The notes beneath the pieces are model-generated. The model searched no databases and was not told where the DNA came from. It worked only from the letters and a program-made list of their open reading frames with translations. Shown here one piece after another: positions 8,917-18,288 of a stretch of 64,000 nt of DNA. The DNA is taken from the NCBI GenBank assembly GCA_031291475.1, contig JARLIY010000034.1, positions 1-64,000 on the forward strand. The letters are read 5' to 3'. Position numbers and translations under genes: made by a program. This DNA comes from Xanthobacteraceae bacterium. Lineage in GTDB: Bacteria > Pseudomonadota > Alphaproteobacteria > Rhizobiales > Xanthobacteraceae. Numbering within the stretch: the first letter of the stretch is position 1; every line of letters starts with the position of its first letter.

Positions 8917-10920
8917 TTAGCGCTGCAAGCGCAGGCCGAGGAGGAATGTGGTCGCGGTGTAGGAGAAACCCGACTCGGTGGCGTTCTGCCAGTCCTGCCG
9001 CAGCTCCGCCCGCATCTGCACCTCGCGGGTGAAGATGTACGTCATCCCGATCGACAGGAAAAAGCGATTGTCGGACAGCGGCAGCCCGACATAATCATCG
9101 GTGCCGTAGCCGACTTTGAGCACGCCGATGAGCCAGCTGCGGAAAGCGTGATCGACTTCGACGCTGACGTCGCGGCTGAGTTCGCCGGAGGCGCCCGCCA
9201 GCACCGTTTCGTAGACCTGCGAGCTCGCCGAGAGCTTGGCGGTGGTCAGCCCGGTCGGCTTCCACAACAGCGTGCCGTCGGCGATCACGCCGCTGACTTG
9301 CGGCAGCGTCGGGTCCCGATAGGTGCGCTCGACATAGCCGACCGCCATCTCCCCGGTGAGCGAGCCGAACAAATCGACGCCGCTGCCGAGCTTCGCGGTG
9401 GTGCCCACGGAATCGCGCTGCAGCCCGTTGCGATCGAACTGCTCGTCGTGGATGCGCTGGTCCTCCTGCACTTCGAGGAACGGCTTGAGGCCCGGGTCGA
9501 GCTCGTAACCGACACGGAAGATGCCAGCATATTGGTCGAAGTTGCGGTCGGAATTGGTCGTGCTCTGGCCGTTGGTGAGCTCGGAGGGGTCGTAGGTGGC
9601 GCGATCGAACGTACCCTTGAGCGAAAGTGACAGCCTGTTGAATTGCTGCGCCAGGCCGAGCGTTTCGCCGACGTCTTGATTGGGCGGCAGCCTCGCCAGC
9701 TCAGCCTGCAAGTTGGGGCTGCCGGGGTTGTCGCTCGAGATGATGAAGCGCTGCTCGAGATTGATCTGCGTGTCGCGCGTCACATCGATGCGGCCGTCGA
9801 TCTTGGAATTGAGAAAGGGAAGGTTGAGCGAGGGAATGAGTCCTTCGGTGTATTGCGTATAGGAGCCGGCGATGTCGGCGGTGAGCGAATGGCGCGCCCA
9901 GTCGGACTGCACCCGGAGCTCGGGAACGGCGGTCAAATAGGGCGAGCCGGGGCCGCTGCCTTGCGCGCGTTCGGGATTGCTGGCGTAGCCGCCGTTCAAA
10001 TCCAGCGACGGCAGCAGCAGGAACGAGCCGGCGCGGATGCCGAGCGCGGCGTAAGGATCGGTTTCCGCGATCGGCAGCAGCCGTTCCGGCAGCGTGCCCG
10101 GCAGGAACGTATTCGGCTGCGGCAATGTCGGCGGCGGGGTCGCGGTGTAATCGAAATGCTCTGGCGGCGGAGGCGCGATGACGGCGCCTAGCCGGTTCGC
10201 GGCGGCGAGCGGATGCACTTCGGGCGGCGGGTTGCTGATGGGCAGCTCATCGGGCGGCGGAGGCAGGCTGGCGCCCGGCCGCCGCGCCGCCTTCTTCGGG
10301 GCGATTTCCGCCGGCGGCGGTGGTTTCAGCACCGGCGGTTGCGAGGGCGCGGGCGGCGCGAAGTTCGGCACCGGAGCGAAGGTCGTTTCGGCTTGTTGCG
10401 TGGTCGGGCCGGCGGGCGGTGGGGCTTGCGTGAGTTTTTTTCTCCTTTTGCCGTGCGGCGTATTCGAGGAATCGAAGCCCGTGTCGCCGGCCCCGAAGCC
10501 GTTCGGGCTGCCATAGACCGGCGTCGCGTTAATGCGGCTTTGCGTTCCGGTGACTGTCCCGGGCGGCAGGAAGCGCTTTGCGGGCACCGCCGCTTCGCCC
10601 GGCGCGCGGAACGGCGGCGGATTGGCCGGGGCGTTTTCGAGTGACGGCGCGAGCAGGCTGTCGTCGGGATTGGCGGCGCCGGAACCGGCGCCCACTTGCG
10701 CCGGCTGGGACGACTGCGCAAGGGCCGACAGCGGCGGCAAGCCGAGCGCCGCAGCGAGCGCAAAGCCTACGGCGTATGGCGTGCGTCGACGGCGCCTGAA
10801 GGGCGAGCTTTTCGCACCCAAGCCGCCCGCCGCCGCTGCCGTCCGCGTCACCTCGGAAGCTGCCAAAGCCAACCACCGTCGCGGAGCCGCGAACGCGCGC
10901 GGATCTTCCCGTGCGGCCAC
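8917..10920 (-). CDS. Outer-membrane beta-barrel protein (BBP2-like) with Pro-rich N-terminal region
   Basis: Up to 667 aa. A basic stretch (RRRRR) and hydrophobic core ending at SALAQ form a long signal peptide. Residues ~70-280 are extremely Pro/Ala-rich with APPPP-type runs and little predicted structure, probably a periplasmic or surface linker. From about residue 290 the pattern changes to alternating polar/hydrophobic strands (SFLLLPSLDLNGGYASN, SLTADIAGSYTQY, RVGYELDPGLKPFLEV), typical of putative beta-barrel porin family 2. The protein ends LLGLRLQR, without the usual terminal Phe. The first start is GTG at 10920, which leaves ~45 residues before the hydrophobic core, so a later GTG at 10851 is an alternative. 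Two CtrA-like boxes lie just upstream. The physiological role is unknown. Confidence 0.8.
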   Translation of the reverse strand: MAAREDPRAFAAPRRWLALAASEVTRTAAAAGGLGAKSSPFRRRRRTPYAVGFALAAALGLPPLSALAQSSQPAQVGAGSGAANPDDSLLAPSLENAPANPPPFRAPGEAAVPAKRFLPPGTVTGTQSRINATPVYGSPNGFGAGDTGFDSSNTPHGKRRKKLTQAPPPAGPTTQQAETTFAPVPNFAPPAPSQPPVLKPPPPAEIAPKKAARRPGASLPPPPDELPISNPPPEVHPLAAANRLGAVIAPPPPEHFDYTATPPPTLPQPNTFLPGTLPERLLPIAETDPYAALGIRAGSFLLLPSLDLNGGYASNPERAQGSGPGSPYLTAVPELRVQSDWARHSLTADIAGSYTQYTEGLIPSLNLPFLNSKIDGRIDVTRDTQINLEQRFIISSDNPGSPNLQAELARLPPNQDVGETLGLAQQFNRLSLSLKGTFDRATYDPSELTNGQSTTNSDRNFDQYAGIFRVGYELDPGLKPFLEVQEDQRIHDEQFDRNGLQRDSVGTTAKLGSGVDLFGSLTGEMAVGYVERTYRDPTLPQVSGVIADGTLLWKPTGLTTAKLSASSQVYETVLAGASGELSRDVSVEVDHAFRSWLIGVLKVGYGTDDYVGLPLSDNRFFLSIGMTYIFTREVQMRAELRQDWQNATESGFSYTATTFLLGLRLQR

Positions 10921-10961
10921 CCGCGCGAATGGGCCGGCACGGACCGCCGAGCTGCGCCCCG

Positions 10962-10993
10962 ATGGTTAACGGAATTAGAACGGATATGGTTAA
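10962..10993 (-). promoter_or_regulatory. Two TTAACCAT (CtrA-type) boxes upstream of the outer-membrane protein gene
   Basis: On the minus strand the octamer TTAACCAT occurs exactly at 10969-10962 and again at 10993-10986, 24 bases apart, 42 to 73 bases before the GTG at 10920. TTAACCAT is the compact recognition motif reported for the alphaproteobacterial cell-cycle regulator CtrA. Two exact copies in one promoter are unlikely by chance in such GC-rich DNA. Binding is inferred, not shown. Confidence 0.5.
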
Positions 10994-11064
10994 CGAGAGG
11001 TTGATCGCGGCCGGTTCCGGCGGGCTAATCGGCCGATTCTATAGGTCTTTTCGGCGCGGGGCGG

Positions 11065-12177
11065 TCACACCCAGCTCTTAAGCTCGCGCATGGCGAGCTG
11101 CCAGATCATCAGCATGCCGGCTTCGCTGTCGTTGAGGCAGGGAATAGCGGCAAAGTTCTCGCCGCCGTATCGCTTGAACACGCGGGCATTCTCGAACGCG
11201 ATCTCCTCGAGCGTCTCCAGGCAGTCGGCGGAAAAGCCCGGCGTGATCACGACCACGTTCTTCACGCCCTTCTTGGCCAGCGCCTTCATCGTCTTGATCG
11301 TGTACGGCGTGAGCCAGCGGGCGCGGCCGAAGCGCGACTGATAGGTCAGCATCAGCTTACTGTCGTCGAGCTTGAGCTTCTCGCGCAGAAGCTCCGTCGT
11401 TCTCACGCATTGGCTCTCGTACGGATCGCCCTTGTTCACGTAATCCTTCGGCATGCCGTGATAGGAGGCAACGATGACGTCGGGCGCGAACGACAAAGCC
11501 TTGAGTTCGGCCTGCAATGACGAAGCCAGCACTTCGATGTAATAGGGATCGTCGTAATAAGCGGGCATGATGCGCAGCGCCGGCTGCCGGCGCTGCCGCA
11601 TGAGGAAACGGAACACCTCGTCGGCGACGGTGGCGGTCGTCGGCGCCGCATATTGCGGATAGAGCGGCATGACCAGAATACGGTCGCAGCCCCGGCCGAT
11701 CAGCGCGTCGAGCCGCGAGGCGATCGAGGGATTGGCGTAGCGCATGGCCCAGTCGACGATGACGCGCTTGCCCAGCGGCTCGAGGATGCCGGCAAGTTTT
11801 TCCGCTTGCGAGCGCGTGATGGTCTTGATCGGCGACTCGTCCTTCTCGCGATTCCAGATTTTCTTATAATCGTGAGCTTTGCGCCGCGAGCGCAGCGGCA
11901 GGATGATGCCGTTGAGCACGATCTTCCAAACGAGCGAGTTCTTCTCGATCACGCGCGGATCGGTGAGAAACTCTTTCAGATAGCGCCGCACCGCCTTCGG
12001 CTCGGCGGCGTCCGGCGTGCCGAGATTGACAATGAGCACGCCGATCGTCGACGTGCCGGACGCGGCTTTTTCCGGCGCTACCGGAGCCGGCGACGGTTCC
12101 ACGTCGTGCGGCGCCAGGGGCGCAATCCCGGCGGCCAGTTCGCCCGTATTTTGCGTGAGCGGCGGTAATTCATTCAT
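11065..12177 (-). CDS. hemH: Ferrochelatase
   Basis: 370 aa; inserts Fe2+ into protoporphyrin IX, the last step of protoheme synthesis. The family core starts at IGVLIVNLGTPDAAEP near residue 45. The catalytic histidine is His240 in VASYHGMPKDYV, and the second active-site region is PGFSADCLETLEEI with Glu near residue 321. LMLTYQSRFGRARWLTPYT is the usual signature between them. The first ~43 residues (ELPPLTQNTGELAAG...) are a Pro/Ala-rich extension not needed for the fold, so a later start is possible, although ATG at 12177 is the only obvious one. No C-terminal 2Fe-2S cysteine set is seen. It stands alone on the minus strand. Confidence 0.96.
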   Translation of the reverse strand: MNELPPLTQNTGELAAGIAPLAPHDVEPSPAPVAPEKAASGTSTIGVLIVNLGTPDAAEPKAVRRYLKEFLTDPRVIEKNSLVWKIVLNGIILPLRSRRKAHDYKKIWNREKDESPIKTITRSQAEKLAGILEPLGKRVIVDWAMRYANPSIASRLDALIGRGCDRILVMPLYPQYAAPTTATVADEVFRFLMRQRRQPALRIMPAYYDDPYYIEVLASSLQAELKALSFAPDVIVASYHGMPKDYVNKGDPYESQCVRTTELLREKLKLDDSKLMLTYQSRFGRARWLTPYTIKTMKALAKKGVKNVVVITPGFSADCLETLEEIAFENARVFKRYGGENFAAIPCLNDSEAGMLMIWQLAMRELKSWV

Positions 12178-12370
12178 GGCATCAGCATACTCGATTGCGG
12201 GACGCCTTGCATGCGCGCAAACGACACGCTTGCAGCCGCCTTTCGCGCTCTGTCAATGACGCCTAAACCGCGCGCCATCACGTATTTACGTCGAGTCTCA
12301 ATATGGCCCCAATCGGCTGACTGTTGGCGCGCCACGGCGCCCATTTGGCCGCCGCAATAAGGGAACAACC

Positions 12371-12607
12371 ATGGTCCGCAGCTTTTGCCTCGTCATCGCC
12401 TTGCTTGCCGTCTCCAGCGCCGCATGGGCGGAGTTCAACCAAAATCCTTCGCAAAACACTCCAGAGGACAGAGCGTGCCGGGGCGACGCGCACCGCTTTT
12501 GCAAGGACGCATTGCCCGACGAATTCCGCGTCGCGTCCTGCCTGCAGGAGCATAAGGACAGGATCAGCCACGCCTGCCGCGCGGTGCTCGAAGGCCACGG
12601 GATGTGA
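12371..12607 (+). CDS. Small exported cysteine-rich-repeat protein
   Basis: 78 aa. A clear signal peptide (MVRSFCLVIALLAVSSAAWA) is followed by a ~55-residue mature part with four cysteines in the order C-x6-C...C-x11-C, in the context CRGDAHRFC, SCLQEHKDRIS and CRAVL. This resembles one cysteine-rich repeat module seen in small periplasmic proteins of rhizobia (related in pattern to eukaryotic GLG1-type repeats). Function is unknown; a disulfide-stabilised periplasmic protein is the safest reading. It ends 6 bases before the stop of the convergent oxidoreductase gene. Confidence 0.75.
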   Translation: MVRSFCLVIALLAVSSAAWAEFNQNPSQNTPEDRACRGDAHRFCKDALPDEFRVASCLQEHKDRISHACRAVLEGHGM

Positions 12608-12613
12608 TGTGAA

Positions 12614-15600
12614 TTATTCCGCCGCTTTGAGCAGCTCCGGCGCACCGGCACGGAATTGCTCGAGCAACGCCGCCTCGTCGGCCTTGGCGGCGGCGAGATG
12701 GCGCTGCTTGACGTGGCCGAAACCGCGAATCTTCTCCGGGATGGCAGCAACTCCGACAGCGACGGCGTGATTATCGGGCGTCAGCGACCCGAGCACCTTG
12801 CCAAGCATCGCTTCATAGTCGGCGATCAGCCGGCGTTCGCTGCGCCGCTCGGGCGAGCGGCCGAACGGATCGAACGACGTGCCGCGGAGGAATTTGAACT
12901 TCGCCAACAGGCGGAAGGCCGGCAATAGCCATGCGCCGAAACTCATCTTGCGCGGCAGGCCGGTTAACTTGTCGCGGCGCGCCAAGAGCGGCGGCGCGAG
13001 ATGAAACTCCAGACGCAGCCGATCACCCGCAAACGTATTCTCCACCTGCGCCAGGAAAGTGCCGTCGGTGTAGAGCCGCGCGACTTCGTATTCGTCCTTA
13101 TAGGCCATCAGCTTGAACAGATAACGCGCAACTGCGTCGGTGAGCCCGCATTTGCCCGGCGCAAGCGCGGCCTCCGCCGATTTCGCCTTCTCCACCCACT
13201 CGCGGTAGCGGGCCGCATAGGCGGCATTCTGGTAGTCGGTGAGGAATTTCACCCGCCGCGCGACCGTTTCATCGAAGGATTCGGAGAGGTGTAACGCATC
13301 GCTGGTCGCAGCCGCCGCGGGCTTTGCCAGCGCCTCGACTTGCGCGCGGTCGACGACGGCGCGGCGGCCCCAATGAAAAGCCGATTTGTTCATGGCGACC
13401 GCTTCGCCGTTAAGCTCGATCGCCCGCTCGATGGCGGCGGCCGACAGTGGAATAGCGCCGAGCTGATAAGCGTAGCCGACGAGGAACATGTTGGAGCCGA
13501 TCGACTGGCCGAACAGTGCCGTCGCCAGGCGGGACGCGTCGATAAAATGTGTCTTGTCGCGGCCGGCGTCGGCGGTGATGGCCCGCTTGAGCCGCTCGCT
13601 CGGCAGCGAAAAATCGGCATTGCGGGTGAATTCGCCGGGCAGGAATTCGGCGGTGTTGACGACCATCTCGGTCGTCCCCGGCTTTACCGCGGATAAGATT
13701 TTCCGCGTGCCGGCAACCACGATATCGCCGCCTAGCACCAGATCGGCTCGCCCGGCGGCGACACGGATCGCGTGGATGTCTTCGGGCTTCTCGGCAAAGC
13801 GGATGTAGCTGAATACCGCCCCGCCCTTTTGCGCGAGACCCGCCATGTCGAGCACGCCGACGCCGCGGCCCTCGAGATGCGCGGCCATGCCCAGCACGCC
13901 GCCGATGGTGACGATCCCGGTGCCGCCGACGCCGGTGACGATGATGTTGTATGTCTGCGCGATTGGCGGCAGTCTGGGCTCAGGCAAGACCGGAAGATCG
14001 TGGTCGGCAGCAACGCCTTGGCCCTTCTTCAGCTTGGCGCCGTGCACGGTGACGAAGGAAGGGCAGAAGCCCTTGAGGCAGGAAAAATCCTTGTTGCAGC
14101 TCGATTGATCGATGGTGCGCTTGCGTCCCCATTCGGTCTCCAGGGGCTGCACCGACACGCAGTTCGACTGCACGCCGCAATCGCCGCAGCCCTCGCACAC
14201 AAGTTCGTTGATGATGACGCGCTTTTCGGGATCGGGATACGTATGGCGCTTGCGGCGCCGGCGCTTTTCCGCCGCGCAGGTCTGATCATAAATCAGCACC
14301 GTCACGCCGGGGATCGCCGCCAGCCCCGTCTGCACCGCCATCAGATCGTCCCGATGGTGGACGGTAAGGCCGGCCGGCCATGGCGTGTCGCGCGGATATT
14401 TTTCCGGCTCGTCGGTGACCACAACTACGCGCTTAGCGCCCTCGGCGGCGACCTGGCGAGCGACCTGCGGCACGGTCAGTCCGCCGTCATTGGCCTGGCC
14501 GCCGGTCATCGCCACGGCGTCGTTGAACAAAATCTTGTAGGTGATGTTGGTGTTGGACGCGATCGCCGCGCGGATCGCCATGTAGCCGGAATGATTGTAG
14601 GTGCCGTCGCCGAGATTCTGGAACACGTGATTGCGGTTGGAGAACGGCGCCTCGCCGACCCAGTTGGCACCCTCGCCGCCCATTTGCGTGTAGCCGAGCG
14701 TCGAACGATCCATCCATTGCGCCATGAAGTGACAGCCGATGCCGGCATAAGCGCGCATGCCTTCGGGCACCACGGTCGAGGAATTATGCGGGCAGCCCGA
14801 GCAGAAATACGGAATGCGTTGCGCGATGTCGCGCGTCTCGGCGGCGACGCGTTGGTATTCCTTCAACCGCGCCACGCGCTGCGCAATGTCGTCGTTGCGG
14901 TGATACTTCAGGAGGCGCTCGCCGATGCAGATCGCGACCTCGTTGGGATCGAGCGCACCCTTGACCGGGAATAGCCAGCTACCCCGCTCGTCCCGTTTGC
15001 CGATGCAGACCGGTTGGTTGGCGGTGCCGTATAGCTCCTCGCGCACCTGTACTTCGATGAGCGAGCGCTTCTCTTCGACGACAATAATAAGATCGAGGCC
15101 GACGGCGAATTCGGCAAGCTCGCGCCGGCTGATCGGCCACGGGCATCCGACCTTGTAAAGCCGGATGCCCAACTGGCTGCAGGCGACCTCGTCGATGCCG
15201 AGCTCATCGAATGCCTGGCGGACGTCGAGATAGCTTTTGCCCGTGGTGATGATGCCGATCTTCGGCTCGCGCCCGCCCGAAGTGATGGTGTGGTTGATCT
15301 TGTTGGCGCGCAGGAATGCCAGCATGGCGTCGCGCCTGAAGTCATGCAGGCGGGCTTCCTGCGCCAGGATGGGATCGGCAAGGCGAATATTGAGCCCGCC
15401 ATCCGGCATCTGGAAATCGGTCGGGATGACGATGTTGATGCGCTCGAGGCTGGCGTCAATCGCCGCCGTCGACTCGATGGTCTCGTGCATGGTTTTCAGC
15501 GCCACCCAGGCGCCGGTGAAGCGTGACATCGCCCAGCCGTAGAGGCCGTAATCGAGAACCTCCTGCACGCCGGCGGGGTTCAAAATCGGAATCATCACGT

Positions 15601-16093
15601 CGATGAAATGATATTCGGACTGGTGGGCGGTGGTGGAGGATTCCGCCGTGTGATCGTCGCCCATGAGCGCGAGCACGCCGCCCTTCCTGGCGGTGCCGGC
15701 CAAATTGGCGTGACGGAAAACGTCGCCGGTGCGATCGACGCCGGGCCCCTTGCCGTACCACATGGCGAAAACGCCGTCGTACTTGCCTTCGCCGCGCAAC
15801 TCCGCCTGCTGCGAGCCCCAGATCGCGGTGGCGGCGAGGTCTTCGTTGATGCCGCCCTGGAAGCGAATGTCGTTCTTGGAGAGGAACGGCGCGGCGCGGA
15901 GGAATTGGCTGTCGAGGCCGCCGAGCGGCGAGCCGCGATAGCCGGTGACATAGCCCGCGGTATTGAGACCATTACGGCGGTCCAGCTCCTTCTGCATCAG
16001 GCAGAGCCGCACCAGCGCCTGGAACCCGGTGACGAACACGTGGCTGTGGCCGAGATCGTATTTGTCGTCGAGCTTGACGTCGCGCAGCGGCAT
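12614..16093 (-). CDS. Indolepyruvate ferredoxin oxidoreductase, fused IorA-IorB-type
   Basis: 1159 aa. It oxidatively decarboxylates aryl or branched 2-oxo acids to acyl-CoA with ferredoxin reduction, linked to aromatic amino-acid breakdown. Order of parts: N-terminal pyruvate-binding region (VTGYRGSPLGGLDSQ near residue 50); thiamine-diphosphate domain with FCSGCPHNSS and the LGDGTYNHSG motif in the middle; a ferredoxin-like Cys cluster CEGCGDCGVQSNC plus SCNKDFSCLKGFCPS near residues 640-690; then the gamma/POR domain beginning IIVTGVGGTGIVTIGG. The fused architecture and length fit the bacterial form. ATG at 16093 (MPLRDVKLDDKYDLG) is preferred over the first start at 16402, whose ~100 extra residues look non-coding. 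It is transcribed alone. Confidence 0.95.
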   Translation of the reverse strand: MPLRDVKLDDKYDLGHSHVFVTGFQALVRLCLMQKELDRRNGLNTAGYVTGYRGSPLGGLDSQFLRAAPFLSKNDIRFQGGINEDLAATAIWGSQQAELRGEGKYDGVFAMWYGKGPGVDRTGDVFRHANLAGTARKGGVLALMGDDHTAESSTTAHQSEYHFIDVMIPILNPAGVQEVLDYGLYGWAMSRFTGAWVALKTMHETIESTAAIDASLERINIVIPTDFQMPDGGLNIRLADPILAQEARLHDFRRDAMLAFLRANKINHTITSGGREPKIGIITTGKSYLDVRQAFDELGIDEVACSQLGIRLYKVGCPWPISRRELAEFAVGLDLIIVVEEKRSLIEVQVREELYGTANQPVCIGKRDERGSWLFPVKGALDPNEVAICIGERLLKYHRNDDIAQRVARLKEYQRVAAETRDIAQRIPYFCSGCPHNSSTVVPEGMRAYAGIGCHFMAQWMDRSTLGYTQMGGEGANWVGEAPFSNRNHVFQNLGDGTYNHSGYMAIRAAIASNTNITYKILFNDAVAMTGGQANDGGLTVPQVARQVAAEGAKRVVVVTDEPEKYPRDTPWPAGLTVHHRDDLMAVQTGLAAIPGVTVLIYDQTCAAEKRRRRKRHTYPDPEKRVIINELVCEGCGDCGVQSNCVSVQPLETEWGRKRTIDQSSCNKDFSCLKGFCPSFVTVHGAKLKKGQGVAADHDLPVLPEPRLPPIAQTYNIIVTGVGGTGIVTIGGVLGMAAHLEGRGVGVLDMAGLAQKGGAVFSYIRFAEKPEDIHAIRVAAGRADLVLGGDIVVAGTRKILSAVKPGTTEMVVNTAEFLPGEFTRNADFSLPSERLKRAITADAGRDKTHFIDASRLATALFGQSIGSNMFLVGYAYQLGAIPLSAAAIERAIELNGEAVAMNKSAFHWGRRAVVDRAQVEALAKPAAAATSDALHLSESFDETVARRVKFLTDYQNAAYAARYREWVEKAKSAEAALAPGKCGLTDAVARYLFKLMAYKDEYEVARLYTDGTFLAQVENTFAGDRLRLEFHLAPPLLARRDKLTGLPRKMSFGAWLLPAFRLLAKFKFLRGTSFDPFGRSPERRSERRLIADYEAMLGKVLGSLTPDNHAVAVGVAAIPEKIRGFGHVKQRHLAAAKADEAALLEQFRAGAPELLKAAE

Positions 16094-16221
16094 CGCCGGT
16101 GACCTTTCGAGTCGGCAGTTTGCCCCTACGGGCACGATTCTGCCAGGGGGCCGAAGACTACGATCAGATATAGGCTTAGGCGCCTTCGGAACAATACTGC
16201 TTCGGCTCAGCGGGACGCCGG

Positions 16222-17373
16222 TCAATTGGCCAAACCGAACACCGTTTGCGGCGCGGCGAAGCCGGCGACCGAATGTTCGCCGAGGCGGCGAAATTCGTCC
16301 GGGCAATGGGCGGCAAAATCGGCGGACGAGACGACCGTTTCGCCGAGTTTGGAAGCGACCTTCTCCAGCCGCGCCGCCAGATTGACCGCCGGCCCAATGC
16401 ACGTGAAGTCAAGACGATTGCCGCCGCCGATATTGCCGTACATCACCTCACCGACGTGGAGCGCAAGCCCGAAACGGATGACGTCCTCGCTCTCGCCTCG
16501 CGGCAGCTCGGCGATACGCGCGCGCACAGCCAGCGCGCCAGACAGCGCGCGCCGGCAAACCGCGCCGGCATCGCCGGCAATCGGAAAGATCGCCAACAGC
16601 CCATCGCCCATGAATTTGAGCACCTCGCCGCCATGTTCGTGGATCGCAGGAACTTGGGCGCCGAAGTAGAGATTCAAACGATCGATCAGAGCCTGCGGCG
16701 ATAATTTCTCGGATATCGCGGTAAACCCGCGCATGTCCGACAACCAGATCGCGGCACGGATCGCTTCGACATAACCGCGCCGGATCTTGCCGGACAGGAT
16801 GCGCTCGCCGGTTTGATGTCCGACATAGGTATCGATCAGGTTTCCGGCGGTGCGCCGCAGCGCGCGGATTTCGGCAACCCGCGCCAGCGGCGCGACGACA
16901 GACTCGAGATCGGCAAACTGCCTGGCGGTGAACCCGCCGGGCTGCTTCGTCGACCACGTCGCAACGTGGATCGTGCCGTCGGTGAATAGCAGCGGAAACG
17001 CGGCGTAATCCGTCACGCCTTCGGCGCGCAGGTCCTGCAAGATTGAGAAGTCGGCGGGGCAATCGGCGTCGGCGAGACGCCGCCGCAGCGGCTGCCGCGT
17101 TGCATAAACTGTGGTGAACGGGCTTTTGCGGTAATCGTCCGTTTCGGTCAAGCTGAACAGGGCGTCCGAGGTCGTCACTCCCGAACTTCTCTGCCACAAG
17201 AATCTGCGGCCCAGAACGTCGGGATGAAGCGTCGTGACAAACACCGCCACCCGCCACAGCGGAATGCCGCACGCGACCAGCCGTTCGCACAATTCTGCCA
17301 GAACGTCTTGGGATTCGGCCCCGGAAAGCGCGCCGCCTGCAAGCCAATCGAGAACCTGACGGATATTGCTCAT
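16222..17373 (-). CDS. Class III adenylate/guanylate cyclase domain protein
   Basis: 383 aa, predicted soluble. The C-terminal half is a class III nucleotidyl cyclase domain. The two metal-binding aspartates lie in IWLSDMRGFTAISEKL and in KFMGDGLLAIF, and the late motif FTCIGPAVNLAARLEK is present. The N-terminal ~180 residues look like a GAF-type sensor or otherwise uncharacterised domain (TLHPDVLGRRFLW, YAAFPLLFTDG). It probably makes cAMP in response to a small-molecule or redox cue; the ligand is unknown. ATG at 17373 gives the N-terminus MSNIRQVLDWLAGG. It lies 19 bases behind the GST gene on the same strand, suggesting one transcript. Confidence 0.9.
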   Translation of the reverse strand: MSNIRQVLDWLAGGALSGAESQDVLAELCERLVACGIPLWRVAVFVTTLHPDVLGRRFLWQRSSGVTTSDALFSLTETDDYRKSPFTTVYATRQPLRRRLADADCPADFSILQDLRAEGVTDYAAFPLLFTDGTIHVATWSTKQPGGFTARQFADLESVVAPLARVAEIRALRRTAGNLIDTYVGHQTGERILSGKIRRGYVEAIRAAIWLSDMRGFTAISEKLSPQALIDRLNLYFGAQVPAIHEHGGEVLKFMGDGLLAIFPIAGDAGAVCRRALSGALAVRARIAELPRGESEDVIRFGLALHVGEVMYGNIGGGNRLDFTCIGPAVNLAARLEKVASKLGETVVSSADFAAHCPDEFRRLGEHSVAGFAAPQTVFGLAN

Positions 17374-17392
17374 CCTCGATGCTCTCGTGCGT

Positions 17393-18022
17393 TCACGCCT
17401 TGGCACTGGGGCGCGCCGAGACTTGCATGTGCCATCGGCGCAAATGCCCGCATTCTTCCGGAAGCAACAGCTTGGCCCGGCCCGCGAAATCGGCCGTCAC
17501 CAACGCGGTGATATCGGCCACGCTGTAGCGGGGACCCGCGACAAATTCGCTGTGCCCGAGGCGCGCGTCCAGCTGCGAGAAAAAGTGGCCTACGCGCAAA
17601 CGGCCACGCTCGGCCAGCGCCGGGATTTGCTCATAGTCATGCGGCCCTGGCAGTGCCCGGTTCTTGAGGCCGCGCACCGAGTTGCGGAAGGCCTCCATCA
17701 CGCCATAAAAGCCGTTCCGCTCCACTTCGCGCTGCCACGAGGTAATCAGCGCCTTTTCTTCGGCGCTCTCGCCCATCAGCGGCGGCTGCGGATGGATCGC
17801 CTCGAAATAAACGCAGATGCCGATCGCGTCATTGATGCGCGTGCCGTCGTCGAGCTCGAGAGCGGGAACCGTAGCGTCTGGGTTGATGGCGCGAAACGCC
17901 GGCGTGAGCTGCTCATTGTTGCGCAAATCCACCTGCACGGTCGGCACGCTGATGCCCTTTTCGGCGAGAAAGATGCGAACCCGGCGCGGGCTCGGAGCGG
18001 TGGTGCAATCGTAGAATTTCAT
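17393..18022 (-). CDS. Glutathione S-transferase family protein
   Basis: 209 aa. The N-terminal thioredoxin-like domain begins MKFYDCTTAPSPRRVRIFLAE, with a Ser in the usual activating position and the conserved cis-Pro region TVPALELDDG. The C-terminal all-helical domain includes GPRYSVADITALV, the N-capping box motif of GSTs. The start at 18022 is chosen because a GGGGA Shine-Dalgarno lies 6 to 7 bases upstream; in-frame ATGs at 18028 and further upstream fit less well. The cyclase gene follows on the same strand after 19 bases. Substrate is unknown. Confidence 0.9.
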   Translation of the reverse strand: MKFYDCTTAPSPRRVRIFLAEKGISVPTVQVDLRNNEQLTPAFRAINPDATVPALELDDGTRINDAIGICVYFEAIHPQPPLMGESAEEKALITSWQREVERNGFYGVMEAFRNSVRGLKNRALPGPHDYEQIPALAERGRLRVGHFFSQLDARLGHSEFVAGPRYSVADITALVTADFAGRAKLLLPEECGHLRRWHMQVSARPSAKA

Positions 18023-18288
18023 GCGCATTCCCCACGATTGGCCTTGTGATCGCCGTCGCCGCATCTCATTTTTTTGGCTCCCGGAATAATCTTCTCGACC
18101 GGAGTCGAACGCCAGCACATTTTACTCGATGAAGACTGCAATGCGCACACAAAATTCCTCGCTCCCCAGACGCCGGGTCAGCGTGTCATTGCGGCCGGTG
18201 ATGCGACGACTTATTCTTTGTTGACGGCGATGGCGACATTCATCGTTGGTTTCACGTTCGCTATGAGGCACGGCAAGGCACAAACATA

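Noticed and set aside
16094..16402. N-terminal extension of the indolepyruvate oxidoreductase to 16402
   Set aside because: The ~100 extra residues are Arg/Pro-rich, unlike the family, and overlap the cyclase gene end; MPLRDVKLDDKYD is the normal start.
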